NCBI GenBank assembly: GCA_949825025.1
Contig: OX463781.1
Coordinates: 28,777,192-28,841,191 of the forward strand
From: Siphlonurus alternatus
Taxonomy: Eukaryota > Arthropoda > Insecta > Ephemeroptera > Siphlonuridae
Direction of reading: 5' to 3'
Length of the DNA: 64,000 bases
Both the position numbers and the translations under genes were made by a program. Below are positions 23,451 through 36,604 of this stretch, one piece after another (the stretch's first letter is position 1; each line of letters begins with the position of its first letter). The notes under the pieces are model-generated. The model worked only from the letters and a program-made list of their open reading frames with translations. It was not told the DNA's origin and made no database searches.

Positions 23451-23700
23451 GACTGGAGTCACCGCGAAGTCAGCAGTGGTGTACAGCAACAGGGCATGAC
23501 CTCGTGATGAGATGGTGTGTGGGCGGCGGGCAGACAGTAGACTAGCAGCAGTAACAAACGCGAGATCCTCTCCAGAGCAAACGCAAGGGCCGACTGGAGA
23601 AGAGAGCAGCATCAGATGAGAGAGGCTGCGTCGCTCCCCCCTCCCTCCCTCTCCATCTCCCGCGCTATCTAGCTACCAGCATTATCACGTGACTGTGGGG
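23451..23700 (-). promoter_or_regulatory. Fibrillin 5' leader and presumed promoter region
   Basis: The sequence upstream of the fibrillin start codon is GC-rich (C/T-rich tracts at 23632-23665) against an AT-rich background, and has a CACGTG-type E-box near 23686. No TATA box is seen at a suitable distance. An in-frame upstream ATG lies at 23612. The transcription start is not determinable. Confidence 0.45.
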
Positions 23701-25438
23701 TACTCATTAGCATGTTTTTATGTTTTTATGAGTGGCAAATATTGTGGGAAATTAAGTTTTGCAGGTGGAAATTTTTTAAAGTTGTTCATTGATAATCTCA
23801 AATTCAGTGCTATATTTTTATATAAACGTCTGTAAGCCAATTTATTTCAATTTATTGAAATATTTAATGTATTTTACTATTCATACAATATATTTGCATA
23901 TATTATCCTTTGTGTGTAGTTTATTTAAAAATAAACACTTTAATTTTTAAAAGACGTCATCAAAAATACATAAAAACATTTGTCCATTTTCTACACGTAC
24001 ATTGGCCAGTATATAATTATTTTTTATATAGTTTATTGTTAATAGTGAAATAATGTTTTAAGAAATTAGCAGTTTTTTTACAGAACCAGAGTGATATTAT
24101 AATCCTTGATTTATAATAATTATTCGTAATTAGAGAGGGGGAAAAACGTGAAAAAAGATTCAAAATTGAGCATTTTTCCATTTACTCAAAGCATCTTAAT
24201 TATGGTGATAAAAATTTCTTAAAAAGTACAAATATGAAATGATGTTATTACTTGTTGTTGATAATTTATAATACTGTATAGGGGCCAGGCAGATTTACAG
24301 CTAATATGACTATTATATGGACTACTATGGAGAGGAGGTATAGTACTTTTTATAGTTTCTTAACAGTTTCAATAGTTTCATGAACGTACAGTACTTATAA
24401 TGTTAATTATATAATTATTAAATATATTATATGTAATGTACAGTTCTGTTAGTATATAATATACTACCATACAAATCATAAATATATTATTTGGGTAGTT
24501 ATGGAAGACGCGGATACACCTGAACGTGAATTATTTTTCCACACAAAATGTGTCTCATGCAATTACTATTGTGAATTAAAACTCATCAGCAGACCAGCAA
24601 TTATTGTTAATCGAGATGATTGTATTAAATTTATTCACGAAGAGGTTAATAATCACTTATGTATTTAATGAATAAAAAATGTCAAAGTAATTTGCACATT
24701 TCTATAAATGAGGGCTCGCACGGTGCTTAAAAAACGAATAAAACCACTGTCACATTTCTAATTTTATTAACAGAAGTACCTGAATAGTTATAACATTCGT
24801 TTTTGATCATTAATAGCAAATATAATAATAATATAATAAATAATAGTCAAATATACTAAATTTCCCGCTATTTTCATGTAAATAAAACTAGAAAAAGACG
24901 TTATAACAGGAAGCAACAATGCATGGTGTTCGCAGTGGCAACAGAAGAAGGTGTTAAGTTATTATCAGTTAATAATATACAGTGCTACGTTAGTGTCGCT
25001 ATCTCTGGGAGAGAAGCAAACAGTAGTAAATACCTGCTGGGAGGAGGCACTGTTGCTGCATGTATAATCAGGGACCCACCTCCTCCTCCTCCCATTAAAA
25101 GGTGTCACTAACACCTACCTACAAGCTGGCCCAACCAAGTTCACAACTTTATATAGTCATTTATGCATAACACGGTTCTTTGGAATACACTTTAATTCTT
25201 ATCTAATTGTTCTCCACAGAATAAACGTATGTCATGTGTAGACATACAAGATTTTAAACTAATTTTGTTCATGTCATTTTATTTTTAACTATATAAGATA
25301 ATTATTTTTATAGTCTTCTTTAATAAAAAAATTCTAATATAGTGCATGTTCATTTTTTAGCTGTATTGTAAAAAGATTTATTTTGTGTCAAAACAATATA
25401 AAATTGAAAACTGAAGTAATAACTATTCGGTGGAACAC

Positions 25439-25464
<26 letters not shown>
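25439..25464. repeat. Poly(A) tract
   Basis: A pure A run of about 25 bases. No SINE body can be recognised next to it. Confidence 0.9.
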
Positions 25465-25470
<6 letters not shown>

Positions 25471-25942
25471 ATTATTATAACAGTACATTATAAATTCTTA
25501 ATCTCTATTGCATTATTAATTTTATGAATTAAGGTACTTTGTGAAGTACCAATAAAAGAGTACCGCCAAATCGCAACATGCAAACATAATGCTTTTCAAA
25601 CATACTGCGGTAATACGCTATTCAAAGGTAAGCTATCATGTAAGTAACTGGGAGCGTTTGTAAACTGTTTATATTATAGGCAATTTATGCACAATCAGGT
25701 GTATATACAACTATAATACTAGATAATATGCAGAGTTCAATGGAAAAAAATATTATATTCATAAAAGACGCTGAACAGTGCATATAAAATGCTGAAGGTA
25801 AATGTTAACACCTATGTATGTATACCTGTGAATGTATGCACATGCACGTAATGAAGTTATTTTATGTAATTTGAAGTACATATATTATACAAAATGACCA
25901 AAATGTTATAATTCAATAAAAAGAAAATGAAATTTTATGATT

Positions 25943-26080
25943 GAGTCTGTATTACACCATACAATTTTGCATACAATTTTTTCTTACAAGAAAATGTCAT
26001 CTCAATACAAACAAATGGAGTTAAAGTTTTCTTGTAAGGAAAAATTGTATGCAAAATTTATCATGTAATACAGGCTTTAA
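25943..26080. mobile_element. Small palindromic MITE, copy 1
   Basis: The left arm GTCTGTATTACACCATACAA, then TTTTGCATACAATTTTT, pairs with the right arm ending TGTAATACAGGC. The loop contains ATCTCAATACAAACAAATGG, which recurs in the copy at 58135-58287. Confidence 0.75.
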
Positions 26081-26246
26081 ATTGGAGGAAAAACAAAAAT
26101 TGGAACGCTTTTATAGTCTTAAAATTATCTGTCCCAAAATTTTAAGCCTGTGTCTTTTTATTTTTTATTATTATATATTTTCATTGCATACATAAAAACT
26201 ATTGGATATACTCCAAATTTTCTGAATATAATGGACAACCTGCATA

Positions 26247-26251
<5 letters not shown>

Positions 26252-26324
<73 letters not shown>
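26252..26324. repeat. (TA)n microsatellite
   Basis: About 36 perfect TA units. The flanking AATGGACAACCTGCAT (26230-26245) matches the end motif of the CRE-bearing palindrome family. Confidence 0.95.
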
Positions 26325-26327
<3 letters not shown>

Positions 26328-26349
26328 TGAATACAGAGGACATTTTTTT

Positions 26350-26364
26350 CTAGATTCGCGCCTG
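26350..26364. repeat. Terminal fragment of the GGCGCGGATCC hAT-like family
   Basis: CTAGATTCGCGCCTG is a decayed right terminus of the small hAT-like family. It abuts the MITE starting at 26368. Confidence 0.45.
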
Positions 26365-26367
26365 CAC

Positions 26368-26713
26368 TTAAAGGCATACAGGCCTCAAAATACAAATTAA
26401 ACAGTCACCAAGTGGGTTTAGAGTGTATAATCAACATTCGCATCATTTTTTTCCACGCGTGATGCATCCGTGCAAAGTCGCAGTTCAAAGGAAGAAATTT
26501 AGTCCTTGATGACGTCACGAAGTCCTTGATGACGTCACAACTCAATGCTAAACGGTGCTAGCTGTGAGTTGTGACGTCAGCAAGGACTTTCTTTACAGCG
26601 CGACTTCGCACAGACGCACCGCACGCAGGTAAAAATAATACGAATGTTGATTATAAACTTGAGCAACACTTAATGTCTGTCTAATTTGTAATTTGAGGCC
26701 TGTATACCTTTAA
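26368..26713. mobile_element. TTAA-bounded palindromic MITE with TGACGTCA core
   Basis: The ends are TTAAAGGCATACAGGCCTC and, on the other strand, TTAAAGGTATACAGGCCTC. The arms pair through CAACATTCG-type and AAAGTCGC-type blocks. The centre carries three TGACGTCA octamers (26510, 26530, 26572), two of them in a perfect 20-bp tandem duplication of AGTCCTTGATGACGTCAC. Confidence 0.85.
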
Positions 26714-27382
26714 GTATAATAAGCTTGAAGCCTCAGGAATAATTTTGGCAAAAAAAAAAAAAAATACAAGTCAACAGGGTAAATGGGGATTTAACAACAG
26801 TTTCAAATACAGAAAATAGCAATGCGAACAATTTTCTATTCTCGGGCGAGAATTAATCATGCATTTTGTTGCGCTTGTGGAATATGGACCCTATTTTTTT
26901 TTTCGTAATATTTTCTCGTCATTTTGCTTATAGGTTGTATATATATTAATCAAGAAAAGTTGTTATCATATAATGAGTAATAATTGTTATCGTCCTCTTA
27001 AAATATCAATGGCGAACCTACGTGAGATTTTTTTACTGCATAATTGGATAGAGTACTTATATGCATGTATTGCCATTATTATTTTTTTTTTAGTTACTTT
27101 TTCCGTATGTCTAACCTGTCTACTCAAGAGCAGGACCAATTAGACAGGAACGGAGGGCGGTCAGGAGCGGTTCGCAGAGAGCCTAATCACCCTCTACTAG
27201 GGTGCCTGCATACCCTTAGAATGTATAAGAAAGGGGGTGCAGTTCGTAAACCTCAAGTGTAGTGCACTCCAGCTAAGCCCTCAGAGTCGGTAGGACATAT
27301 TCGAGGGGACCCTATATTCCTCAGATGTTGTTTGTTGGTGAAGCCGCCTGCTGAGGGGGACGCCTGCAGCTCTGGGAGGCGG

Positions 27383-27610
27383 TTTTCCAGATTTTTTTAA
27401 CCCTCTTAACACCCTTAAAATCATGCTTCAAAACGCTGTGACGTCAGAGTCATGCAAGCAAACGCAAGCATGAAGACGTTGCATGACAGTGACGTAAACC
27501 AGAATTTTTCCTCTTGATTTTGAAGGTGTTAAAGGGTTAATAAAAATCTGAAAAATTGACAAGGTCCCATTTTTAAATTGAAAAAAAAAAAAAAAAAATG
27601 CAGGTTGTTC
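27383..27610. mobile_element. Degenerate palindrome of the CRE-bearing family
   Basis: CCAGATTTTTTTAACCCTC pairs with GGGTTAATAAAAATCTG. The core has TGACGTCA at 27439, and the right end ATGCAGGTTGTTCATTT matches the family end motif. The left end motif is missing. Confidence 0.6.
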
Positions 27611-28480
27611 ATTTACCCCCAAATTCTCTTCATAATAAGATGATATATGATATCCCCTATACGATCAAATATTGTAAAGAAATACGTATCTTTTATTATA
27701 CTTGTAAAAAAAAAAAAAATATCACTATATATTTATATATTTTTATTATATTTATTCAATATTATACTTTATCAAATATTGGAGGAAGGGATTGCAGCAA
27801 ACTTTTATAAATTGATTTTACCTATATATAGTAAATAAAACTATATAATATTATAAAAAAGGGGTATAGCAGCTATAGTATGTATATTATCAAACGAGGG
27901 TGTTAAATACCACAAAAAAATATTAATTAAAATACATGCCTATAATATACTAAAGAAAAAAAAATCAATAAACTTATAGAAAATTAAATTAAAATATTAA
28001 TTATAACCGAAGTTATATTTTATTGCACTGCAAATTAATTAAAAGGAAGAAACACAATTTTTTTATTAATGGATTTTAATTATCTTAGAATTCTTAGTAA
28101 CAAGTTACAAGCTAGTTCAAAAGTTCAAATGCAATAAAGTGCATCATGCATCATCAGTATAGACGACGTTTTCTTCGTTATGAATAATGTGTCTCGGTAG
28201 CTTTGCAACGCCGCTTGTTACTCGTATAGAACGAAGACGAGGGAAGATGAAAAAGAGGTCACATCGCGGTGTTTGCTACTGATAAGAAGACGCTACTATA
28301 TAATATGTGCTGTATATATTATAGTCAGAGTGTTCCCACGTTGCGACGAGGTGTCGTGATTTATGTCGTGACGCTCATGCACTTGCGTGAACAAAAGCTG
28401 CAATACATAGGCCATGGAGACAAAATAACGTTCAAAATTAATCAATTTAATTAAAATATTGTTATTTTATATCATGAATG

Positions 28481-28795
28481 GAGTATTGTCCTCAATTTTT
28501 TTTTTATTGCAGAAATGGATAGAGGGTGCAAAGTTATGCTATCCTGATTTTTTTCAGATTTTTTTGAGACCTGGAACTATTTTTAAAAAATTATTGAAAG
28601 TCCTTTTTGTGACGTCACGCGGCGGCAAGTCCTATCTTTTTCTTAAGGAGCGGCGTCTCGTGACGTCACGAAAAGGACTTTCAATAATTTTTTAAAAATA
28701 GTTCCCGGGCTTTAAAAAATCTGAAAAAAATCAGGGTAGCATAACTTTGCACCCTCTATCCATTTCTGCAATAAAAAAAATTGAGGACAATACTC
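28481..28795. mobile_element. Palindromic MITE with twin TGACGTCA core, copy 1
   Basis: The ends are GAGTATTGTCCTCAATTTT and its complement. The arms share GCAGAAATGGATAGAGGGTG and TTATTGAAAGTCCTTTTTG. The core of about 44 bp lies between TGACGTCA at 28610 and 28661. The core matches the copy at 37197-37508 in reverse orientation, so both derive from one recent family. Confidence 0.88.
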
Positions 28796-29472
28796 TATTA
28801 AGGTCTGTCGCTATGAAAATATGCAAGTGGAATGAAAAGAGATGTCACTACCAGTCTTTAGTAAATGATGTCCAAGATTGGGTGATTTTAATTCCAACAT
28901 TTCAAAGGAAATAATAAGATTAACCGTTTTTAAATGAGCAACAGTCATTATAATTATGTTTATCTATTTCCTAGTCTGATTAATTTGTGAATATAATAAT
29001 TATATGATAAGTTATTGCAGTTAAAAAAATGCCCCTATAACTCAGAGAGCAAAAGCTCAAGGCAAAGAAAGAAATATGAAGGGCAGCCGTGCCGTGATGA
29101 ATGCTCCTGCTCTACCGTTGCGAGTGCGCCTCAACATTCCATTGTATTTTAAATTGAATAGAAGGGAGAGTAACGGTAAATAAACAAAGATGTATATATT
29201 TATTATTTTGAAAGAATTAATATTATGATTTTTAGGATAGTAAGCATCGAAACTTTTTTTTTTTTCGATAAAAAAATAAAATATATTATTGTATTTTTTA
29301 ATTCCTTTTGTTATATATAATGAATCTAACTCGAATCTAAGTAATAATCCTAATAATTACGTAATTTTATATATTAAAATTTACTATCATTCATAATGCT
29401 GTTTCGCTTTATGTGGCTCATCATATCTAATCATATGCTTGAAATAAAAATAATCTGATAATAATTTGTTTC

Positions 29473-29486
29473 TGGATCCGCGCCTG
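29473..29486. repeat. Terminal fragment of the GGCGCGGATCC hAT-like family
   Basis: TGGATCCGCGCCTG equals the right terminus of the 33214-33361 element. No partner end was found nearby. Confidence 0.5.
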
Positions 29487-29529
29487 ATTATATTTATATA
29501 TATATTAATAATTTTTTTTTTTACAAGGA

Positions 29530-29892
29530 TCCACACCCCTAAGAGCTTACAGCTCGCGGCGGGGTACTGGGTAGGAATCTAAGGTAGGGAACGGATAGTG
29601 GCCACGGCCTGCATGCTTACGCGTCCCAGCATTCGCTGAGGTGAGACTGAGGGAACCGTGGAAAACCTCAGTCAGGACGGACACCTTTACTTTTTCTCAA
29701 TGGACCAAAGCGATGTCCAAAGCCTGGAGAACCACACACAAGTGCATCACTGCACTGGGTGGAAAGCGAGACGAATTTACCCCAGGGAGGGAGCAGCGTA
29801 TTTTTTACTTGAAACGGTCACCCATCTAAGTACTAACCACGCTCGACGTAGCTTGACTTCGGTGATCTAACGAGAACCGGTCAATGCACTGC
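29530..29892 (-). repeat. 5S-rRNA-headed SINE (SINE3-like)
   Basis: Read on the minus strand, about 29815-29880 matches the 3' two-thirds of 5S rRNA: CCGGTTCTCGTTAGATCACC, GAAGTCAAGC, GAGCGTGGTTAGTACTTAGA, TGGGTGACCG. The usual continuation of 5S is replaced by an unrelated body. The body includes CCTGACTGAGGTTTTCCACG, GTTCCCTCAGTC and GAATGCTGGGA, shared with the tRNA-headed repeat at 37660-37970. The head matches the promoter half of a pol III gene (A box/IE/C box region), so this is best read as a SINE rather than a functional 5S gene. Confidence 0.75.
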
Positions 29893-31992
29893 GCCAATAA
29901 TATTATTATTAAAAAAAAATAATAATAAATATAAATATTTATTTATTTATATTTATATATGTTTTATATTTTTGTAGATATGTATTATATAAAACATATA
30001 TAATAATATATATATATAGTTATATAATATTATAACTATATTATAAATGTTATAATAAATGTTATAATAAATATTATAATTTTATATAATTACGGTCCAA
30101 TAATTAATAATAATTATAATAATTAATTAATTTTTCTCTCAATAAAAAAAATCGATATATATATATTATGTTTTTTTTTTTTTTTTTTTATTGGAGGAAT
30201 TTAATAGCTAGAGCTAGGCCTTGTAGGAGCCATCAATTTCCGTGTGCAGACTACCAATGCTGAGCTGCATGAGCACGGCCCATGGGTCTGCACGGCCCAC
30301 GGGCCCGCCCGTGCAGATCCGTGCCCGAGCCCGCAGAACCTAAGCCGTCTCGGCGCCCTCCCTGCTGCTGGTATAGCTCAAGCTGACCATCCTCACTTGC
30401 CTCGCTGCTTGCTGGCGAGCAAGCTAGGTGCAGTCCCGAACAATGGGACAATGCACAGTACATCCGAGGAGAAAAAAATTCAGCAAGAGGGCTTGTGACA
30501 AAGTGGGGAAATATAGTGTGTAATTTTCTTACTTGTAAAGTCCTTAAAACATTGCTGTGCAGTATTCATATTAACTTGTTCATCAGAGAATATATATAAA
30601 ATTAATATTATACAATTAAAAATTAAATATCCTTTAAAGTTTTGTAAAAATGTTGGAACAAAATTCTTCCAATCAGTATTTTTCGAAACGCAAACGTTGC
30701 GCCTCTGGTGGCCGGCTACGTAGCGACAGTCCTTAATCTCGAATTGGGAATAATATAATTATTTTTATTTAGCAGCAATATTGAATTAATCTTAAGTTTT
30801 CTATCTAATTTTCTTCTATATAAATGAAAATAATAATAAAATTTAATTACAAAATTATTGAAATATTACATTAAAATAATTATTATACTTAATGTAAAGT
30901 TAACATAACGTAGGTAAATCGCAAAATTACAATATAATAAAAACTACGAAAAGAGCAACAAATGTGTGAGATATATTGATATTGGCAATGAATTACAATT
31001 GTCATAATTAAAGGGAGAGGGGCCATGTTATTACAGATGCTGTTCTTTACTTTTTGTCTTCATATCGTTTGATTGTAGCGTGAGAGCAAGAAGGGATTCT
31101 GGAGACGACAAAAAAAAAAAAAAAAAAAAAAAGAGTATTATAAAGGAAGCAAAAATTGATATAAAAATGGAACACAAAGTTACAAAAGTTGAGGTTATGG
31201 AGGGCGTGGACAATGTGTGGACTCGCAAAAAAAAAGAGAGGCTAATTACACTTTGCATGTTACTCAATTTACATTTTTTTTTATCGCCACTACTTTACCA
31301 TCCAGTATATATTTATAATTACGTGACTTGACTACTTTTTTGTTTAAATTCCTGCTTAGATTTTAATTATTATAAGCTGCATATTATTGTTGAGCACGTT
31401 GAGTAAAGGATAAAAATATCAATTTTTAATTAATAATTTTTTCTATAATATTTATTATGAAGTTTCTGTACGCGTTATGTTAAGAATATTTTAAATGCCT
31501 AATTATTGCATTAATTATAGTATACGTAAAACATTAATGAATATTGAAATAGTGACTATATCATTACATTTTCCAGTGAAACACAAATATTATTTACTGT
31601 GAATTTTTATGAGAATAACACAATCTTTGAACTGGGTAAAAAATTCAGAACTTTATCAAAGAAATGCGTTAAGTCCCTGTTGTGGGTACATATTTCAAAA
31701 TCAATGAAGTCACTTACATCGAGCATTAGATGAATGCAATGAGTTGGTCATTTTAGTCATTTTACTTAGGAATTCAATTAATTAAGCGACAATAATTATT
31801 AATTAAAAAAGTGGTGAATAGTGCTTTTTTTTTTACCTTTTTTGGAACCGTGTTTACGTATCTAGATGATCCCATCATGCGATTAATCAAATATAGTACA
31901 GAGGTGATAGATGATCATGAATGCAGTATAAAACATGACAGGTGTATTTTCAGTGTTCCATGCACTCATTTTAGTTTTAAAAATATAATATA

Positions 31993-32084
31993 CTATCGGA
32001 ACCAAAAAGGAAAGGTGTGCCCCTGAACAGCATATAACTCCCATAAGAAGAGGAGCACATCTTTCATATTTTTGGTTCCGATAG
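31993..32084. mobile_element. Small perfect-ended palindrome (92 bp)
   Basis: The ends CTATCGGAACCAAAAA and TTTTTGGTTCCGATAG are perfectly inverted, and the inner arms AAAGGTGTGCCCCT / AGGAGCACATCTTT pair imperfectly. It could be a tiny MITE or a transcribed hairpin. Confidence 0.65.
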
Positions 32085-32104
32085 TTGTCGTACGACTAAC
32101 ATGG

Positions 32105-32330
32105 TCCTCAAATCAATATGAACCTGAACAACGTGGACGTTTCCAGCGTGAGGTTTGAACGAGGTACGTCGTTGATCAAGGTGGTAACAGGCTGCTGCTG
32201 GCACGCAGGCCGCTCACCGCAACACAAGGTGTGCTCGTGGTTTTCACGCCTCATCACGGTAAGCGGGTGTGACAAGGAACGTCCTCGCGTGTGCGGATGC
32301 ACCGACCGGATCGGGTGTCTCTGTCGCATT
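32105..32330. other. GC-richer patch of unknown nature
   Basis: About 225 bp of near-balanced base composition in AT-rich DNA, open in one frame on each strand (about 70 residues). Neither translation has a recognisable motif, signal peptide or splice-flanked exon structure. Could be an old transposon fragment. Confidence 0.3.
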
Positions 32331-33213
32331 GTTTAATCGAGATCAGCACCTTCCTTGAAAATCTTGAATTAGACATGAGCTTAAAGATTTTTGTATACAA
32401 CATGTGCTAAGCTTCAAGGATTATTTTGCCCAGTTTGAAATAGTTAATTTTATTTAATTTATTACTTAATTTAAATTAATTACTGATAAAATTATAATGA
32501 TGAATTTTTTAATCAAGTCAATAGGCATGCTATAAATATTGAATTAACTGCACGGAGATAAGGAATTGCAGATATTTTGGTTGTATATAAATAACTGGTT
32601 TATATAATACACTGGTATATACTGGTTTGAAATATGGCAATCGCAAGCTCATTAGGATTTTAGTTATAAGACTTACAAGCGCTGCAATGTGGACTCATCT
32701 CACATTTTATGATCATAAGCCGAGTTGTCTGTCAAAAATTTCAGCGAGTTTCAAACAAAAAGCAAATTTTTTTAACCCGTTCTGACAAAACAATGTACTG
32801 TACATGATTTAATATTATGTATAAAGCAGGCAAAAATTATAAATATAAAATGTCGTTATTTAATGACAAGGACTACGATATTTTAGCATATTATTATACA
32901 GATACCAGAGAGGTGTAAAAGCTTATTATTGTGTGTGTATAGCGATGATAATACATATTTATAATATTTTTATTATTATCGTCATAATATATGAATTTTT
33001 TTATCCAAAAGAATTACAAATATTTTAACGAGAAAAATGATAAAATATTATATAATTTTAGACAATCGGGCATCTAGCCCAACATGTTGCAGTTCACGTT
33101 TTCTCCAATAGCGGCGTGTGCGCATCACTAATTTACTAAATTTACATCTGAGAGGCTATAACGCCATCATCGGATGAAATGAAAACTATACGCTGTATAT
33201 TGCACCATTAAGA

Positions 33214-33361
33214 CAAGCGCGGACTCAGAAAAAAATTCGGGGATGCTCTCTTCATAATTAAGGCCAAAGTTAAAAAAAGATTTTTGAGTGGGGAAAATGC
33301 CTATATCTTGACCATGTTAAATCCGAAATTTCCCCCCACCCCATCCCTGGATCCGCGCCTG
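33214..33361. mobile_element. Small hAT-like element, second copy
   Basis: The left end CAAGCGCGGACTCAG and, on the other strand, CAGGCGCGGATCCAG form terminal inverted repeats of the same family as 2123-2319. The interior ends in a C-rich run. The flanks (CATTAAGA / CCATAATA) are not a clean 8-bp duplication, so the copy is older. Confidence 0.65.
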
Positions 33362-36247
33362 CCATAATACCCAAACGTTTTTACTTTACTATTTTTATAT
33401 TTCACTGCACGTTTAATTAAAATTAAATTGTTGCCACTGACTTGACTCCCTGCACAGTGTCCTCCTCTGCTGGGATATTTTAAAAGCTTTACAGCATATC
33501 GAATTTTCAAATTAAATTTCAACTTCATGTCAAGAAAAATTTATTCAAATTTATTCGTTTTTAAATCGTTTTGCCGTCGTTCATTAGGTAAAAGAAAGTA
33601 ATTATTTAATGGATAATGGATACCAGACAATAACTATTTACCTTTCTTATTACTTTAGAATTTGATGGCATATAATATTTCATATTATATATATTTATAT
33701 GTTTTTCTATACGGAATTGCAAATCATTATATATATTACTTAATTTTCAATACAATTAATTTCTACTAGAGTTTTTAAAATAAGCGATCAACCGTCAAAA
33801 TGTATAACCGCAAAGTATACTAAATTAAGAATTAAAAATTCAGTGAATTAATTAATTAATTCACGTTTGCAAAAAAAAAATAAAATAAATAAATAAATAA
33901 AAATAGCACGTCAAAGTTTAGTAGATATTCTGCTGATTCTTGTATTTGTAATTTTCGCATTCAAAGACCCTTGATTCGCATTTCAAGGAAATTTTTAACA
34001 AATTTCAAGTGATCGAGTTGTCGTTGGCGGTTCTACCATGAAGTAGTTATAAAGGTCCTGTATAGATGGCAGTATGTAATACATGTGAACAAAAGTTTGA
34101 AAAATAAATTAAACATGCCCAAGAAAATGTTAATAACATATATGCTCAATAATTTAACGTTCATTAATCAGAAATTAAAGAAATTTTGATTAATTATCAC
34201 ACAATAAGCTAAAAAATAATGATAGAAATGGAAAAGACATTTCTTTCAGCCGGGAAAAACAAAATCCAAAAAAATTAAATAAAAAATATACTTATCTTTC
34301 AAAGGCTTGAATCAGTAGTCTTCTGTTCCTATTTTATGGAGAACCAATAGTTTTTGAAGATGTAAAATAAAATTTTAATTCTATTAAAGTAATAGGTCTG
34401 TTCGTAAATACACAATCAGAAAGAATCGATTATATTGTTATCTTTTCAAGAATGTAAACTAAATTACTAAATTTATTAAAAAATTAAATTTCTATTTACT
34501 AAATTTGAAATTTTTTTATAACTTATTCATGCAACTATTCGTCGAAGAACAGTGTGAGAAAAGTACTCCGGAAAAAAATATTTAATGATCTTAGAAGAAA
34601 GATGAAAATTTAATTAAATGAAATCGATTTATAAATTATACTCTCTACACCTAGCTCACACGATCGAATAATTTTCTCGCTTTTTATAACTTAATAATAT
34701 ACTTCTACAGTTTTCAATTGAAACGACCTTTGTGACCTTAGTCCTACTATATTGTTTATCAAAAAATGAATTGAATTTAACATTTTTACATAATTTTTTT
34801 TTGTAAAGTAAATTTATATTAAATTGATTTTGTTATACTATCACTTAAAATAACTATAAACAGTCGCTGTAGTGGGAAAAAAAACTACGCGTACATAATA
34901 ATAACTAGTAAGCATTACAGGAAAAGACCAGGCCAGTGGATATTTAAATTTAAACGTATTTTCTAATTTGTGTAGGAGTGGAAATATTTTATGTTCTTTA
35001 CTCCCTATAATATAATGATCGACGGTATATAAGAATATTTATAAAAAATATATTCTCCAAGAAGTTATTGCATTAACTAAATCACAATAGATTCTATAGT
35101 AAAATAGGTCGTTTTTATTAACTCCTGTGCATTGTTGTACACGTGACACTTGTTGCATGACGAGGGAGCGTACGAAGAATGGGAGAACTCTAAGGGGCGA
35201 TTTATTCCATTGTTAGTCGTAGCAGCAAACTGGCCGGCAGATACTGCAAGACCAAGACACTCTGCAACATAGTGGAGAGATAACATTTTTAAGAGCTATA
35301 AGGTATTCAAAGAATCTTATATAAAAAAAAAGTGACTTTGAATATTTCAATAAAAATACCTAAAAATATATATGAGCTAAAGTTAAAAGCATACCAGAAG
35401 AGTTGACCTTTTTCTTTCAGTAAGCTTACTAGTTTTTTATTATTTTTTTTTATTTATAAATATATATATTTTTTAAGTCATCACTTTCCCTTCTTGGCAT
35501 TCAGTCCAGGCCAAGAGTACCTCAGTCAAATTAATTGTTACTGCGCTCTCTAACTGCTTATAGCGCCATGCAGCAGCAGCGTTCTTTTGCTTCAGGTTAT
35601 TTGTCTTGTTTTCTATATCATTATTATAACTCTTTCGTTTATATTAAGTATAAGAATTTAAATGGTTGTTATCCACTAACATTTCCTAGTAAATAGAAAT
35701 ATTTGACTCGATGTAACAAGTATATTACACACTAATTGGTAAACATAAGACTAACACATTATATATGGTGTTATTTTTCTTTTAAAAACTGTATATTGTA
35801 AGTCATAACATTCTTGATAAAATTGTATGCCATTAATTTTCATTTTAGGTGTTTATTCTCAAGGAGAATATTAACAAGTTGATCAACAACAAGATATTTT
35901 GTTAATTAAGGGGATTATTTGAAACCTTGAGTTAAAAAAAATATATAATATAAAATATATACAAAAAAAAAACGTAATACACACAATATGTTTTCCATCA
36001 GAATTGAAAATATCAATTTGAAATCAAAATTTCAGAAACAAATGAAAGAACTCTCTTATCTAATTAAGAAGAAAGCTGGATATACTCAACTTCCCATTAA
36101 AGGTTCTTACACAGAACAGAACCGATTTCAAATCATTATCCAACATGTCACCGATGAAAAATTACTTATCCATTAAAAACACCCAATTGAATAAATTAAT
36201 TTTAAAAGAACAAGGAAATGCTTATGTATTTCACAAACATCACATAA

Positions 36248-36253
36248 TTTATT
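36248..36253 (-). terminator. Candidate EFL1 polyadenylation signal
   Basis: TTTATT on the plus strand reads AATAAA on the minus strand, about 165 nt past the EFL1 stop codon. The distance is plausible, but the hexamer is frequent in AT-rich DNA. Confidence 0.4.
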
Positions 36254-36415
36254 TCTTATATATATAAAAAAAAAAAACATGTTTTTAATTTAACAGATCT
36301 CTGATCTTGAATATATGTAAAAATAATGTGGACAGCAGCAACACCTAATTTTTACATCACTGTCATTAAATCACCGGTTGTCTGAGGATGACCGCGGGCC
36401 ACTTACCAAAGATGG

Positions 36416-36604
36416 TCACTTATTCTTGGAGAGGGTGCGCTGCTTCTCTGCAAACTCGACGAGCTTCTCCTCGACAGCTAGACCCTTCCTGCGGCGAACA
36501 CCATCCATATAGGTGCGAGCACGGTTCCCGGAATCAGCCTTCTCACCGAAGTGAAGGTACTCCTCCTCGGTTTTAGGTGTCCAAAACGGATCAACATCCA
36601 GTAC
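36416..36604 (-). CDS. EFL1: EFL1 last coding exon (C-terminus)
   Basis: This encodes the C-terminal 62 residues of elongation factor-like GTPase 1, a cytoplasmic EF-2 relative that acts with SBDS to release eIF6 from late pre-60S ribosomal subunits. The exon starts at CAG|GTACTGG and reads [62 protein letters not shown], then TGA (36416-36418). It follows vertebrate EFL1 nearly residue for residue, including the extreme C-terminal TLSKNK. It joins in phase 0 to the exon at 48995-49179 (HWE|V). No competing reading is needed. Confidence 0.95.
   Translation of the reverse strand, partial: VLDVDPFWTPKTEEEYLHFGEKADSGNRARTYMDGVRRRKGLAVEEKLVEFAEKQRTLSKNK

Larger units (their letters stand above)
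23701..36240. other. Intergenic region between fibrillin and EFL1
   Basis: 12.5 kb without a supported gene. Both flanking genes are on the minus strand, so EFL1 ends towards the fibrillin promoter. Contents: (TA)n, several palindromic MITEs, a 5S-headed SINE, a hAT-like MITE, and GC-rich patches at 27120-27385, 30240-30460 and 32105-32330 that have open frames but no recognisable protein. Stretches 23.7-25.4 kb and 33.4-35.0 kb are plain AT-rich DNA. Confidence 0.65.

Noticed and set aside
27044..27390. GC-rich patch with an open frame downstream of a MITE
   Set aside because: No recognisable protein or repeat; insufficient support for a gene call.
29815..29880. Functional 5S rRNA gene
   Set aside because: Only part of 5S matches, with substitutions in conserved positions, and it is fused to a SINE body.
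35077..35286. Minus-strand frame of 69 codons in a GC-richer patch, preceded by a possible acceptor
   Set aside because: No recognised protein motif, no partner exon and no codon-level evidence; kept only as a note.
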